Numbered from the stretch's first letter, positions 24,000-37,350 are shown. The stretch: 64,000 bases of DNA from Notospermus geniculatus (GCA_002633025.1 NMRB01000105.1:609577-673576), one strand, 5' to 3'. Translations and numbers: made by a program. Notes: a model not told the origin generated them from the sequence alone.

Positions 24000-25085
24000 C
24001 TAGGAGTCCCCCCCTCATAATCCTATATGTATTTAAAATACCAAGCTGTAGTCACTAATCCATTTCGTTTTGGTTTTTATTCCATTAAATCATAATCATA
24101 TAATGCAATATCTGTTTGATGCAATTTAGCTGGCATTAGACACTGATGTTTGATCCGTATATATCATTCCTAATCCTAAGCCAATGGATATTTCTCTTTG
24201 AGTTATATGACATTCTGACAAGTAGTATTGTACCAGGAAAGAGGCCACTTTGTCTATGACTTATAACTGAATTAAGTCGAAAAAAATCGCATTTAGTATG
24301 ATATTTAATACTCTTGAAGTTTTCAAGGCGAAATAAAGACAACATGAAAAACATTCAGTTCTCCTTCCTTATCTCATTTCGATTTCCCCCCCTTAAACAT
24401 GACATAAAAACTGACATCCATATCAGGTCATTTCCGCTGCACCTTGGCACGGGAGATATCCCATCTATCGCTAACCATCATCAACTCCTCATTATTATCA
24501 AATTTGAAATCTTTCTCATTTTAAGAGGCTTAAATTACTCACAGCCTCAAATGAGGATAACGTTGTGGGTAATTTCCTTTGCCAGGCTTTATTCTGGTTG
24601 ACTCACTTGTAAGCTGCTTTCAGCCCGTGCAGGCTGGGATGTGGAAACAACACTTTTTGTACAGAAAATTTACAAAACTTGCTCACGACATCTAGTTTTA
24701 AACATCGACACCAATCCTTCATCGACTTTTCCTGCGGATAATCTAGAATATCACCGTGCAAAAACATTATAATTATTGGTTTGTGTCAAGTGCGACTTGA
24801 TTCTATGTAGCTTGCCAAGGGGCATATAACCTCGTGATATCAATGATCATTTTCATGCAATTTTTTAAGAATTTGCGTGCAATGGCCGTGAGAGATGTTA
24901 TATCCAAGGTATCTTGGCCCTCTCCTCGAATCAGAAATCTTGTGTTGGCCATAGAGTGATACTCAAAAATGAGAATTCCAAAGAATTTTTGGTTTTAGTG
25001 ATGATTAAGTCAAGAATGTTCAAAAGCTTTGATGTCCCTTGATTGGTCTGTCAACTCACGATGTCAGTGCGAAGAATTGGTGAAT
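24000..25085. other. Intronic sequence, nothing recognised
   Basis: No exon or repeat supported. Confidence 0.4.
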
Positions 25086-25090
25086 TTGTA

Positions 25091-25150
25091 CAGGTGTTGC
25101 CGTCGTAGACAGGTGTTGGCCATCGTAAACAGGCGTTGGCCATCGTAAAA
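25091..25150. repeat. Short tandem repeat, three units of about 20 bp
   Basis: Units CAGGTGTTGCCGTCGTAGA, CAGGTGTTGGCCATCGTAAA and CAGGCGTTGGCCATCGTAAA start at 25091, 25110 and 25130. Confidence 0.75.
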
Positions 25151-26045
25151 CCAAATGAAAACATATGCGATCGAGCCATTCTAAAGGTTCAATGATCATT
25201 GAATTAAAGAAGTGTATTAACCTATCCTAAGCAGAGTTAAACTACAGCGTGTACCAAAAAGTGTCCCTCCATATTACATGTACATGTACCTGTTGACTAG
25301 GTTGTGTGATGTCCAATATTCAGTTTTTTACCTAGTCACTGCTGAATTTCAAGGCCTATCAGAGACAGAGACACTTTTTTGGGAGACCCTCTCGTGTCGC
25401 TTTTCTTGTTCCCGATCGACACTTGGGGAACATCTTTGACGTCTCCGAAGATTCAACCTAATAGGCCCGTGGTTTAACCACTCCTCACAGGCTCACTTCC
25501 CCAAGTAGCGTCATCTAAGTAATTGCCCATACAAAAAAGACACCCACATGATGTCACATAAAGGTTTATCCCCTTCTCCCTTCCTTCAAACAAATACCAA
25601 ACCAAGGTAGATCAAAGAAACACAAATGAGCCAATCAAACAGTTGGAGAGGGAAAAAACCGTCCTTTCTGAAGGCGTCAGTTTGGTTGTTTTCAAAATTG
25701 CCTTGTAATCATGGTATTACGGTACAGTGCTGGTTTAATCCTAATTACTCCCCCAGGGATTGGAAGTTTGGAGAGATTTCAAGTCCATTGGAAAATCAAT
25801 GATTTTGTAATTGTTGCTTTCAGATGGAATGAGAATGAATTGAAACCAGTGCTGTAGAGGATATCGTTAACCTGACAGCTCTAAATGGGTCTGAGCCTAC
25901 TGAAGTGTCATACTGCAGACTCCAGACCAACTGTTTGATTGAAGTCTGTTGTATGTACATGTATCCTTAAACCCATCCGCCGACAACAACTTCACCAATA
26001 CTGCTCAAATCCATGGCAGAGTAGGCCTATTCAATGTTCATATTA

Positions 26046-26435
26046 GGGAGTTTTCGCAAATCTGACGAAAAACGAAGTGCGAAATACGAAATTGGACGTC
26101 ATATCGATGACGTAATATATTTCAGGAAATGGCTGGTACCACAAATATCGCCTGCTGCAAGAGCGTCTTTTAGCGTATGACGTTAGAACGACAGAGGTAC
26201 GGTGTATATTAAACTTTGAAATTTATCTTTCGTTTCCACTTCGTTGATACGAATTGGAAATTTAAAAATTCAAGATGCGCCATTACTCTTTCGATCTCAC
26301 GTGACATGCTAAAAGACGCACTACCAGGAGGGACATTTGTGGTACCAACCATTTCCTGAAATACATTACGTCATGGATATGACGTCCAATTTCGTATTTC
26401 GTACTTCGTTTTTCGTCAGATTTGCGAAAACTCCC
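26046..26435. mobile_element. 390-bp long-TIR MITE with TA duplication
   Basis: The terminal inverted repeats begin GGGAGTTTTCGCAAATCTGA and extend for roughly 100 bp at high identity (sharing ACGAAATTGGACGTCATATC and TTTCAGGAAATGG), then to about 150 bp with more divergence. TA flanks both ends (26044-26045 and 26436-26437), the target preference of Tc1/mariner-type transposons. The interior of about 100 bp is non-coding. Confidence 0.88.
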
Positions 26436-26544
26436 TAATAGCTGGGATTGTTAAAACTGCTCTATTCAATGGTCACACTACTTGTTTGTGTTAATGGCTG
26501 AACATCCATCTCGATTTCAATGATTTCATCTAGTATTAAGGATA

Positions 26545-26865
26545 ACTTAACACCCTTCGATAATTCAATGGTTAAACAAAGCCTCAGAACGGTTGAATAA
26601 ACTTATGAATTCAATGGTGTCAAGGATGGTAACACCATTCGTGAATTCAATAGTTATCAAGAGTAGGGTGGTAAAACACTATTCGTGTTTTTAATTCGTG
26701 AATTCAATGGTTAACAAGAGTAGGATGGTCAAACACCATTCGTGAATTCAATAGTTAGCAACAGTAGGAATAGGATGGTGATGGTAAAACATTATTCGTG
26801 TTTTTAATTCGTGAATTCAATGGTTAACAACAGTAGGATGGTTCAACACGGTATCATTAATCGTG
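26545..26865. repeat. Degenerate tandem array, about 50-70 bp period
   Basis: Repeated blocks GTGAATTCAATGGTTAACAA, GTAGGATGGT and AAACACCATTCGTGAATTC recur at least five times with indels. Non-coding, intronic. Confidence 0.75.
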
Positions 26866-26869
26866 TTTC

Positions 26870-29165
26870 AATGAAAAAAGACCTACATTCGTTTGGCATG
26901 CGTTCCCAGAAAGATGGTTCTCAAACTCACCCTTTAAAGGAAATACAAAGATAACGTCTGCTCATCGTTCATACCCGATGTTGTGCACATCTTTCTCCCG
27001 CGTGTCTTCCAACTCAAACTAGCCTCATTATGAAAACGAGGTCAATCATGACTCTGGCGAATCTCCGACGGAAAGATGAAGCTACTTGACTAGATGTTAT
27101 TCATATCGAATCATGTTGTCGAGCACCTCCTGTGGTCGATAACCTCCTCCCTCAAAGGAGTAACTACTCTACAAGTTAAGAGAATTATTAATTCATAAAT
27201 TCTTCATATTTCTAAAGACTGGCGATGGCTTTTTCATTATTAGTGGCTTTCAACTCCGTCGACTGTTGAATCCCTCTGAGGGTTTAGTGTGATTTCAAAT
27301 GCAGCTGTTATTAATTAAACTTAAGAGACGTTACTTTCTGCCATTTTTGCCGCGAGTTACCGGCTCTAGGTTTGAAATCAAAAAGACACTTGTAGAATTA
27401 TGGAATTAATTTGAAGTGTACCCTGCAGGAATTATGCGATTACCTTCCTGAGTAAATGTACTGATCCTACTTTGAAGCGATTGCGTACCTTTTCACGGTA
27501 AAGATTTAAGAGTTACATGGAATTTCATTTTGACTTTAATATTCATCATCACTTTTTGATAAAAAGATGAGGAAATTAATGGAACGCTTTTAAAGATTAT
27601 GCAACGTGGAAATATCACTCGTTTTGCACATCATTCTGTTGTTGAAAAATGGTACAGCCAATGATAAGGTGTCAAACAAAACAGACACATTCATCATATA
27701 CTGTAATTGGATACAAAATTTGTACATACAAGGTGCAGATTTGCTGGTTACAAAGTTGACACTGCTGTTCAAAAGGCATTCGAATTTCACAAGGAAGTCA
27801 ATGCAAAAGCACAACAAAAGTAAAAAAAAGCGAACAACAACAAAGGTAAAAAAAGCGAACAGCAATGGTCTGCCAGTAAGTCACACAAAAAATTCTTGGT
27901 TACAGCAACTTTGGCCACAAAAATTCCCGGATTACAGCAACTACTGCCACATTTTCTGCATTTGTCATTCGAGAACACTACAGTACTCTTACTCCTATTT
28001 TTCCTGCTTTCTGCGATAGTGTTACTTAAATGCATCGGTTGAAACTTGACGTGGGAAGAAAAAAAATCTTTTCAACTTCGTTCGTTCACGACTAGTTATA
28101 GTGGATATGGCTTCCCAAAGTTGAGGATTAGAATTGGAATATAGAAAATTTTATGTCGATCAATTTCCATCTTGAAAATAATATTGCTATACGTCTATTT
28201 AATTATTTAAATGAATTGTTACCTATTTATACCTTTGGCAATTTTAACTTGTGCATTTTTAGGCAAAAAACATTATTTGTAAACAACAATACAAACGAGT
28301 AAGGCGTAGGCTAACACATGGATTATCTGTTGGTAGAATATTTATTTTGTTAAGTTGTCGAATATTGATCTCAAAAAAGGATAATCCGATATTGAATTTC
28401 AACAGGTCGTTGAAGAATTTATGAGAAACGTGTCAAAAATATATGTGTTGTAAAATTATTTATGATAAAACATATACCAGAAAGAATATTCCAAAAATTC
28501 CTCTCTTGAGGTTTGGCATAACGTCGAGGAATTCCACCTACATCGAAGTTTTTAAAATTTCCCCAGTAAACATACCATACCCACTACAGGGATCCTGAAA
28601 CAGTTGTGGTTTTATCAAGAATCGAACCCACGTCGGATTATAAGTGCACTAGACTTCCATTCCCCAACACCTTTCTTCTCCACAAGAATAAAGATGCAAA
28701 TATTATGCTTCTGCTCCTGTCGGTTTTTGGCAAACAAGCTACGCAGAAAGTCGAGGACGATACGAAATACAGTTTTTCTGAAAATAGCATGGTTATGACT
28801 TCAGGGCGTAATTTTAAGATTCTATCATCTCAAAGTAGAAAATTGCGAATTCAGCACCAGAGGGTGATATTGTTAGCGGGCGTATTACGCATTAGATGAA
28901 GGCAAGGTGTGACTTTATTAACTTCATTGTAAAATTTACGCGGCTTGTGAGATTCACGTTGTTTCATTTTCTGAGATAGCTACTTTTTGTGTAGTTTAAT
29001 GATGAAGAAATTAGCATAATCTACCCGAAAGTCTTTGGCTGTCAGAGTAACCAAGAAACGTGTCATATTAGGTGACAGAGGTAATAGGAAGAAGTTTTGA
29101 ACAAACCTAAAAGTACAAGGATGACATGAGTATTACTTATCTCAACCTTAACTCAACCTGTTGGG
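26870..29165. other. Intronic AT-rich sequence, nothing recognised
   Basis: Contains the longest gap-free open frame in the window (27606-28019, 137 codons). It is low-complexity, Lys/Asn/Ser-rich and lacks any domain signature. No gene is called. Confidence 0.4.
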
Positions 29166-29169
29166 TTTT

Positions 29170-29375
29170 AACGGAGGTGTGGAGTAAGTCCACGATAGGC
29201 TACTGTCCACCTGTTTAGGGTCTTTTACTTGCCCTAGACCCTCTGGTACAAGGGACCACGGCTTTTAGTGTCATCCGAAGGCACTTATTGGTTCACAGCT
29301 TTTCTTGTACCCACGCACTCTTAAGATTGAAACTCAAGCGCGTCAAACCACTCGACCACCAGGCAAGGACTTTGG
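29170..29375 (-). repeat. SINE-like element with Leu/Ser-type tRNA head
   Basis: On the minus strand the head has a perfect A box, TGGTCGAGTGG (29348-29358), and a decayed B box. The body contains AAAGCCGTGGTCCCTTGTAC and GGGCAAGTAAAAGACCC, the same body as at 2160-2470 but with a different tRNA head. No ORF. Confidence 0.65.
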
Positions 29376-29965
29376 ATGACTTATAATGTAACTACCTGAT
29401 ACATAAACATTGCATCGCAAAACCCAGCTTCCAGAATTGGCGATGCTTAGACTTGCACAGAAAGAGATTGAAGAAAGAACTGTGATCCTGTTGGCATATT
29501 CGGTAACGCCATATACGGTCATGTAAGAAGCCACACAATGTGCCGGTGAATTCATATTATAAGTGACACCATATTTCACCTACACAATCATAATCAGTGC
29601 TTCCTCAAACGCTGAAGCGAATGGTAACGGAGAAGAATTTGAAATTGTCTGCAAAAGGAGATTGGTTGTTGTGGTTGTTTTCTTGGGTCTGAAGAAGGAA
29701 TATCAATACCCACGAGCTAATAACACTCAAGTTCGACAGAACGAGACCAAGTGTCGGAAAATGTATTCAAACTTATCATCGATTTCTGTGCGGATGTTAT
29801 TAAATGTTACCGAGGCTGGTACTGGTGTGGGCTTGTTTTGTTATAGTGCACACCATGCTGTAAGATTGAATAAAAGAGGGCAGCACTGGATTGACATGTT
29901 ACAATCAACAAGTATCTGTTTGTATGGAAATAGTTATGTTATTGACAGATGACAGTATTTGTACA

Positions 29966-30040
29966 TGTATTTCATTTTTCCGTCAGGGCCGACGCTATAG
30001 CATTATTGGCCCTGGTGAGTACGGAGGAGGCCATCACAAG
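29966..30040 (+). repeat. Interspersed repeat fragment (CCGTCAGGGCC...GGCCCTGGTGAGTACGG)
   Basis: TTTTTCCGTCAGGGCC ... GCATTATTGGCCCTGGTGAG, then TACGGAGGAGGCCA, matches segments at 16505-16610 and 17345-17400. It appears linked to the SINE family there. Confidence 0.55.
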
Positions 30041-30044
30041 CTAC

Positions 30045-33000
30045 TCAGTTGCTGAAGTTGCTGAAGAATTTGGGCTAAAATGGGAAATTGCATCAACGTA
30101 GTTTAGCGAGCAGTGCTATAACCATAGAATATGTTTTGTCAGCGAGGAACCACTTTGGCCAATCGCTACTTCCACGAAAGGGGAAATTCAGATGCTGATA
30201 TAAAAAAGACACTAATCCGCCTGTTACGGTGTCAGACTTACAAAAGCAAAGTCGTATGTCACTACAATGCTTCTCTTTGTAAACTGTGAACAGGGATAAC
30301 AGTGTTTTGTACTCGAATGTAGAATGTCGCATCCTGTACTGCTGCAGGGAAACAGAACATATGTATTGTAGTTATTGTTGATGGCTTTCATTCCTTGATT
30401 GGCTTCAAAAGGAGCTAAGTGTGCATTGTCACTGCCGGCATACAAGTTCTGTTGCGACGTTTGCTCAGCAACTTCTCGGCAAGGCTTCGATGCGGGTCTG
30501 TACCAATGTGGCCTCAAGGCCTGCAATGGCTGCTGGCAATGAGCTGGGAGACAATGGGGTTTTGTTAACCTTCACAATGCGATGATATTCTGACAAACAA
30601 AGCCTTGGGCGCATTCGTTAGAGTTCCTGACTCGAGTGTTTTGTTCAATATGGTACAAATAGCTTTTTTTACAACAGATACTCCTATATTGTAATATCAA
30701 CCTTCGCTGTTTACGAGTTTTTTATTTGTTTTGTTGTAAGAAGTGTGGATAATCAGTAAGTTAATGTATATTGGTTTAACACAACGTGAACAGAAATTCT
30801 GGAAACATTTTTTTATTATTTTTATTCGCTAAGTATTTTAATTGATTGAGAACTGTTGCTATTGTTTGTCTACACGTTTTGTATACAATGTAATTGTTGC
30901 AGTTTTTTTATGGGGGCATTTAATTGCAGAGTCATCAGAACTAAGCAGTTGGATTATAAATTTCATCTGGAACGTTCTCATCATTATCATCAATCGAATG
31001 TCAAGGCCCATTTGGGTCTTTGCTCATGAGGTTCCGTGCATGCAGATGGCAGGGTTTTCTGCTGGTATTCTACCGAAGTAAGACCTGCAGCTGGGTATGA
31101 TTGTAAGGACAGTCTTAGAAGTCAGTCAGACTGCTGCTTCTAATATGTCCCCGGCCTGTCCCTATACTGTGTAGCTCTATGTACTCGCAGCATCAGGGGC
31201 AGCCGCCTGGTGAAAATTATCAAACCATTACCGATTTTAAATAATCGGTGTATTCCGACAGCCAGTGGTGCTATTGTGACAGAAGCAAAGCGGAATATCG
31301 AGATGGTGGGGTTGATTCGCTTTCTGGGGTACCGGTACACTGAGCATCCTTACGATTGGAGTTGCCTCATTCTAGAGGCAACTAAATGGGCCACAACCTC
31401 ATGTAGGTTTGCTTGTTCCAAAATGTCTGTGTGAGAATTAGGCCAGAGGAAGGCAAGACAGTCATAGGCCCACTGCTGCCTGTCTTGGTTTTGGTTCTTC
31501 GCTTCTGGGTACACTCCATCAGATATTTTCTAATTTCACAGGAGCCTAAGATGCTGGATTTAGAAGAGGAAATCCATTAATGCAAGCATTCAACAATTGG
31601 CCTAACACAGATGGTTTCATCAATCCCTACATTCCTAAATGACATATCTTTTGATGAATCAGTCGAGGATTCCATAATACTACAATCTATAATCCCTCGT
31701 TCATCTTCTGAGGGAAACCAAGATGAGTCACCCCTACCCGGGCAGAGTGTTTGTGTAATCCTTGCAAAAAACAGTCAGAGTTTCCATATAATATGCCACA
31801 GGCCATTGTACGGCTCGGAGAACGTGCCAGTCGTTCTTTGAACCGTAGAGGTTGGCAAAAACACAAAGAGCAAAAAGTGGTTTTTAATGGGAGGATGGTG
31901 AAAGGTGTTGGTATCAGGACTCCGCGATGATCATGGGCGTGGGGCAACTTGGGGTCATGTTAACTCCATGTTACCAGACTCCTTGGACCTTATACATGAA
32001 CCCTGGCTGATACTTGAGTGATATGAGATTGTTTTGAGGACACAAACCTTCAGTTGCATCGTTCCAGTTTAATCGGCTTAGCGATGTTTCGTTTTCTTTT
32101 CCAACAATCAAGCACACAGCGGGCATCACCAAGTAAAATGAATGATATTATGGTATACATGTAAAGTGTGCAGAGGTCTGCCCTGGTCAGCACGGAGGTT
32201 GTGCGTTCAACTACCTGTTTGTAATACTAATTCCCTCCAAAAGAAGGTTGCATGTTTTCTTCTGTATCTCCATGTAAAAGTATTGTAAGAAAACGTAATA
32301 CGCCGCGTGAAGCCTATTTCATGCTCAGAACAGGCCTACAAGTCCATATTTTAAAAATTGTAGCCCAGTGCTAGTGATGATCGCCATGGGGTCCCACTAT
32401 AATAGTTGCATCATATACCGTTGTAAGCGATCACAGTATCCCCTGCAGCTGTTGTTCTTCATATCTAAACCTACTTATATTTTGTATTGGCAACTTTTAT
32501 TTTCTCCCTAAATAACAAAAAAAAACACTGAGTTCACTTCTTTTTACTCTTTCCCGATGCATCACCATTTTGAGTGGTGCCATTGAAGCGTATACATGTT
32601 GCAATAAATAACGTATTGTATCAAGAACCCGATACAAAATAAAGCCAATGATGTTATCGAGAAAAAAATGAGATAGTATTCAACTTTATTAGAGTACAGC
32701 GGATATTTGGCTCTCTCACAAAAGGCACCCTTTCTTTATCCGAGGGTTGCTTTCAGCCATTTAGTTACCGGGCACTTATGAATAAATAAGACAGCATTCG
32801 GACAAATTCGAATTAATGGATTGCAAAGAATGGGGAGATGGTTCTTGCCCCGTAATTATTATATTGCTAATGCGTTTACTTTTGTTGTGTACCTGTGCCC
32901 AGGAGGGTGTTGGTACACAAATGCGAAAAAGAAGGCCTCTAGTCATAATAAAGGGAAACGGTTGTTCATAATGGGCCTAACTGCATTGTTGACACTTCAT

Positions 33001-33090
33001 GTGCTACGTGGTGCACAAGGAAACAAATCTGAATGGTTCCCGGTCTCACCGCTCGGGCTAAGGGTACAGATTGTTATTGGGTACTAAAAG
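30045..33090. other. Intronic sequence; one family C arm on the complement near 31150
   Basis: ACATAGAGCTACACAGTATAG reads on the complement near 31155-31180. No exon supported elsewhere. Confidence 0.4.
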
Positions 33091-33096
33091 GCTGCG

Positions 33097-33165
33097 ATTA
33101 CATAGAGCTACACGCTGTTTGGACACGCCGGTAAATAATAGCTTAACAGTCGTGCCGAACCAGCA
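33097..33165 (+). repeat. Family C MITE arm
   Basis: ATTACATAGAGCTACACGCT, GACACGCCGGTAAATAATAG and GTGCCGAACC share block order with 18718-18800. Confidence 0.5.
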
Positions 33166-33862
33166 ATCCCTGAGAAGGCTGGTCAGATCAGCTGAACATC
33201 GGTGATGACAGGCGATGTTATTTCCATTTCCTCTTCTGAGTTCGCATTCGCTGTAAATACATGCTACGTTGAGTATCTACTTGCAGTATATTCTCGACAC
33301 TGAGTACCCACTTGCAGCTGGTACTGCTGCTAAATTGCGTAGGTACCCACTTGTCGTACGTGATGCATTGGTGTGCATCAGTTGCATCCCCAAGTTTCAT
33401 GTCATTTCTGGTCTCTCCAACTGAAAAGTGCCTGAGGAAGACCCCGGTTGGGGTCGAAAATTCGCAAGATTCTGGAAGTTGACTTCTTGATACTTATCCT
33501 AAGTTTCATACAATACATACATAATTGTATGAAAAGCAAACGATCTTGCATTGGTTTCTTGTTTGTATCTACCAGCAGTAAGAAACAATCAATATGGCAC
33601 CTATAAAACTAATGAACGCAATTACGTCGTTATTAATGATCTGTTCTAAAGATATGCCATGTCGTGCTGAGTCGTGTTTAATCATGTTAAAATGAGCATC
33701 GGAGTCGCTGTTCTTGAATACAAACTCGCTCTGTGGCTTTGTGGTTGTTCGTTTGGAAGTTGATTAATCTTCAGAGTTGGATGTCTTTGATGTGCCGAGT
33801 AGTAAACGTAAATACATGTATCGACATCTGTCGGTCATTGATATAGGCCAAGAGATGAGGTG

Positions 33863-34002
33863 CGCTAGCAGCCATCTTGCCAAAATTAGGTCATCACCAT
33901 GGGTACTCTCTCCCAGAGTGACAGATGATTGGTTCTCCCATCCTCCAGTGGGGGAATCCCCATGGTGATGACCTAATATTGGCAAGATGGCTGCTGGCGA
34001 AG
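33863..34002. mobile_element. Palindromic MITE with GCCATCTTGCC arms (family D)
   Basis: GCTAGCAGCCATCTTGCC and AAAATTAGGTCATCACCATG at the left pair with CATGGTGATGACCTAATATT and GGCAAGATGGCTGCTGGC at the right. Two further copies at 52001-52143 and 63283-63424 sit in the duplicated units. Each arm carries a YY1-type GCCATCTTG core. Non-coding, about 140 bp. Confidence 0.85.
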
Positions 34003-34004
34003 CT

Positions 34005-35630
34005 CATCCACATGTATATAACCCAATATTACGTTATTGAAAAATCTTCATTAGTTGACCTCATGAAGGTATCTCAATATCAAGACTTCCAACTGAGAGA
34101 TTTTGTGAACCTACCACATGGGTTCAGCAAGTTCTACATGAATACAGATTAGAACCGATGGTGCAGTTGGACAACAATTATATTGCATTTCCATCTACAC
34201 CCACAACAAGAGGTATATTCTATATTTATATTCAGAGATTTCAACTCGATGCGAAAAAACCTCGTTCGCCCAGAGTAGGAACTGTCACTTAAATGAAATC
34301 CTGTCAACAACCTAACAGGCGAACTCAGAATGTATGAATGCATCACATTTTTTTTCATTTTAAGCCATTCCTACTTCTTGACTTTCTATTAATACACTGC
34401 GAGCGTTCTCTGTCTCTGAGACTTTGGGTATCCATTAGAGTAATGGACTAATCAAAGAAAGCTAATGCCTGGCCGATAGCAAGCCCATCAAACTTGCACC
34501 TCTCTTTGGAAAAGTTTTTAGATATTCGATTATGTTACGTAGCGTTGTCAACAGCCTGGAGTGATCTTATTGTTTCTTGGACAATACATGAAGACAAGTA
34601 TTATCACCTTGATATTATACATATTGCCATCATTTAGATAACCTGGCTTGCTATATACTTGAGCCCGGAAGGCATCCGTGTTCGTTCACATCGTATCCAA
34701 AGCTGTCATGATTCAAGCTTGCACCATGTAATCGCATTGTCCGAACATTTATTCCGATGTGTGACTGTCCTGGAGCCTACGACCAAAGTTTACGTCTTGG
34801 CCATCAATATGTGAAAGACAAGACAAAGGCAACGTTAGATCTTGTTTTCCTTGCCGTTTTACCACTATGCTAATTACCATTTTCAGAGTCCTGCAATATG
34901 CAAAGAGCAGGCCCTGGGTTTGCCTATTGCCATGTTAGGTCACCAGTTGGTAATTACGAAAAACGAAAAGTTTCCAGGCTGACATTGTGGAAGCAAATGC
35001 AAAAGTTTGTCTTCTTCACTCATCCATATTTTAGTTCATGAAACATCGACGCGTTGCCGGGCAAAGCTTTTAGTTTGCTGGATCTTCTAGCATACCTCTT
35101 GGCCAGACATACTGGAAAACGAGTTGATCAGACAATCCTCCTTTCTTTTCTCTCTATGAGTTGAAAAGTTGAGGAGACGTGTTCCTCTCTCCAAACAACC
35201 TATTGGAAAGATGACAGCATGGCTGCCCGTCTCGATTCACTTCCTTCGTTATATCACAGACGTGTTGCAACTATAATTTACCTCCAGGCGACATGAATAC
35301 TGATACAAAGCCAAACTTTTTGTTCAGACTTCTCTGACCTTTTACTTAATAGAACATTTTGCCAATATATACTGCAGGCTTCTCTCAATATTTGACTCTT
35401 GTGCACACTTTCAAATTGCAATTAAAAAGGTCTGTAAAATATGCACCACTAATGGTTAATTGCTTCAAACGAGCCTTCGGCGAAATGTCGCTGCGTAGGA
35501 AACATAAGTGTAATGGCATCCCTGTATTTTCTGGCAACCTGTAAATGGACACTGTGGAATAGCGTTTCCATTTTTTTTGTAGAACCACAGGCAGAATGGG
35601 GCAAACTTCCCTATTGCTAACTTATACGAT
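34005..35630. other. Intronic sequence, nothing recognised
   Basis: No exon or repeat supported. Confidence 0.4.
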
Positions 35631-35635
35631 CGCGA

Positions 35636-35803
35636 CGTGGGAGTTTTCTAGTGCGAGTTCGTTCTCTCTGGCACTCGATCTCTGGAGGCAGTCGTTTGTG
35701 TCACTGGTCTCAGCATGAACCGTAAGGAAACCAACAATGGTGAATTGCCCGTCGAGAACCAACTCGGACGAGAAAACTTCCACGTGGAGCCGCACCTTAT
35801 CTA
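35636..35803. mobile_element. Family B MITE
   Basis: CGACGTGGGAGTTTTCTAG at the left pairs with the complement of ACGAGAAAACTTCCACGTGG at the right. Shares GTAAGGAAACCAACAATGG with other family B copies. Confidence 0.65.
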
Positions 35804-36264
35804 CACGATATCAAACTCACAACATTCCAACCCAAGACCATTTCTTAAGAATTACGCACACTTATAACGAGATTTGTTTCTTGTGGTTATAAAACTGTGA
35901 CTCAGCTGAAATTGTTGGAACCTGACAAAGTCTTCTTTGAGTACCTTTGATCCAAACTCTCTGTGGACAACTCCAATTGAGACAGAACTTTCTACTCTAA
36001 GTCTTTGAAGTTTCCTTTAGAAAATACAAAATAGAGACAAATTTAAGAATAATCTTCTCCATTCTGTTAACTGTTCATGATGTCTCATTGCGTTTGATGA
36101 CGTTCACCTTTGAGTTTGCCGAGTACAGCGGTGCACGGTATCAACTTGGAAATGTCTAACCGTAACTTCTACACACTTGAGTTTTCTTGGCCACGATTGG
36201 TGAACAAAGGTGGTCTGAGTGGCACAGGGTAAGCAGTCACCGACGTTTTCACCACTGAGGCCAT

Positions 36265-36303
36265 TAGTGTCAGTCCTGGTCTCATCTGACCAGGACTGAC
36301 ACT
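36265..36303. repeat. Perfect 16-bp hairpin with 6-nt loop
   Basis: AGTGTCAGTCCTGGTC, loop TCATCT, then GACCAGGACTGACACT. The perfect complementarity stands out from the older, mismatched MITE arms. It may be a small palindromic insertion or a structured-RNA element. Confidence 0.7.
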
Positions 36304-36723
36304 GAATAGCCTACAGAATATCATATGGAGGAAGAAAATTTCTTGGCCGTACAGATAGATCTTTGTCAACTGTTGCAGAAAGTTTGTTTTGTGCGGACAG
36401 GGAGAGAGAAGAACTGCTCATTGAGACTCATCAGGAAAACGTTTACAGAAATGTGAAAAAAATACTTCTGAGGCTAATCTCACATGAAATCGTCCCATTA
36501 GTCAACAAATAGCCGAGAAGCCAACTCCATGATCGAGCACCGCGTCGTATCACTGTTTCATTGTGTTTTAGCAGTGCACAAAACACAGTTTGCGAAGTTC
36601 CAGCATAAAGAAATGTCATTCTTTCTCGCAAAGGCGAAGTCATAAGTCCATGACAATGTAAGATGGATGAGGTAATATTGCCTCTGGGACTCTCTGGTGG
36701 CAGTTGGTTCAGATTATTGGTGT

Positions 36724-37349
36724 TGATCTTTTGATTATTTCTAAAGAGAGAGATTCCCCAAGCCTTCATAGATTATAAGTAACAGTCTTTGTATGTTTTT
36801 ATACATCGTATGTGCAAACACCATGTTATAAGTTTGACCCTTGGCAATAGCAGTTTTCAAAACAGCAGCATATTTCAATAGTTTGTCATATTTTTAAAAA
36901 ATAAGTAGCACGGTAAAAAAAACTTGAAGAATGTTCTGGCACAATGATAGTTTTTGCTGGTTAGACAAATAGCCACAATTTAGAGCAATCTAGTATGCAC
37001 ATACCCTTTGTTCGGAGTTTGGGTAGTATAGGATCATTTCCATCTTGACTCATTTCTGGATTAAAGGTTGAAATATCAAGTTATTTTCTTCTGAGAGTGT
37101 GATTAGAACTATAGTCGCATGGTGATCCCTTTACCGCTGGTACATGTAAGCCGGTTAACATCTCCACTTCGAGATGGCAGTTCTGGTAGGCCCCTACTAC
37201 ATGTACAAGTATCTACCCCCTCCCCAAGCTCCTCACCACCACTACCATCCCACCTCAACCCACTCTACACACCATCGTATTAGGCCTACTTGCATTTTAG
37301 CAACCTTGCCCAAGGTGCCCTGTTGAAGGACATTAAGAAAATGGCGCCC
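36724..37349. repeat. Direct repeat, copy 1 (probable uncollapsed haplotype)
   Basis: Begins TGATCTTTTGATTATTTC and is repeated from 37351 after a single N at 37350, where copy 1 ends abruptly. The copies differ by SNPs and small indels (copy 2 lacks an ATGCACATACC-type stretch and about 15 bp near GATCATTTC). This is the signature of two alleles joined end to end. Confidence 0.75.
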
Positions 37350-37350
37350 N
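37350..37350. other. Single-N contig junction
   Basis: Lone N between two near-identical segments. See the flanking direct repeats. Confidence 0.9.

Noticed and set aside
27606-28019. 137-codon frame, the longest gap-free one
   Set aside because: Low-complexity, Lys/Asn/Ser-rich, no domain, within an intron and overlapped by minus-strand frames. Expected by chance in AT-rich sequence.
29563-29952. 129-codon frame inside intron A-B
   Set aside because: No domain or homology recognised, no splice context; probably chance.
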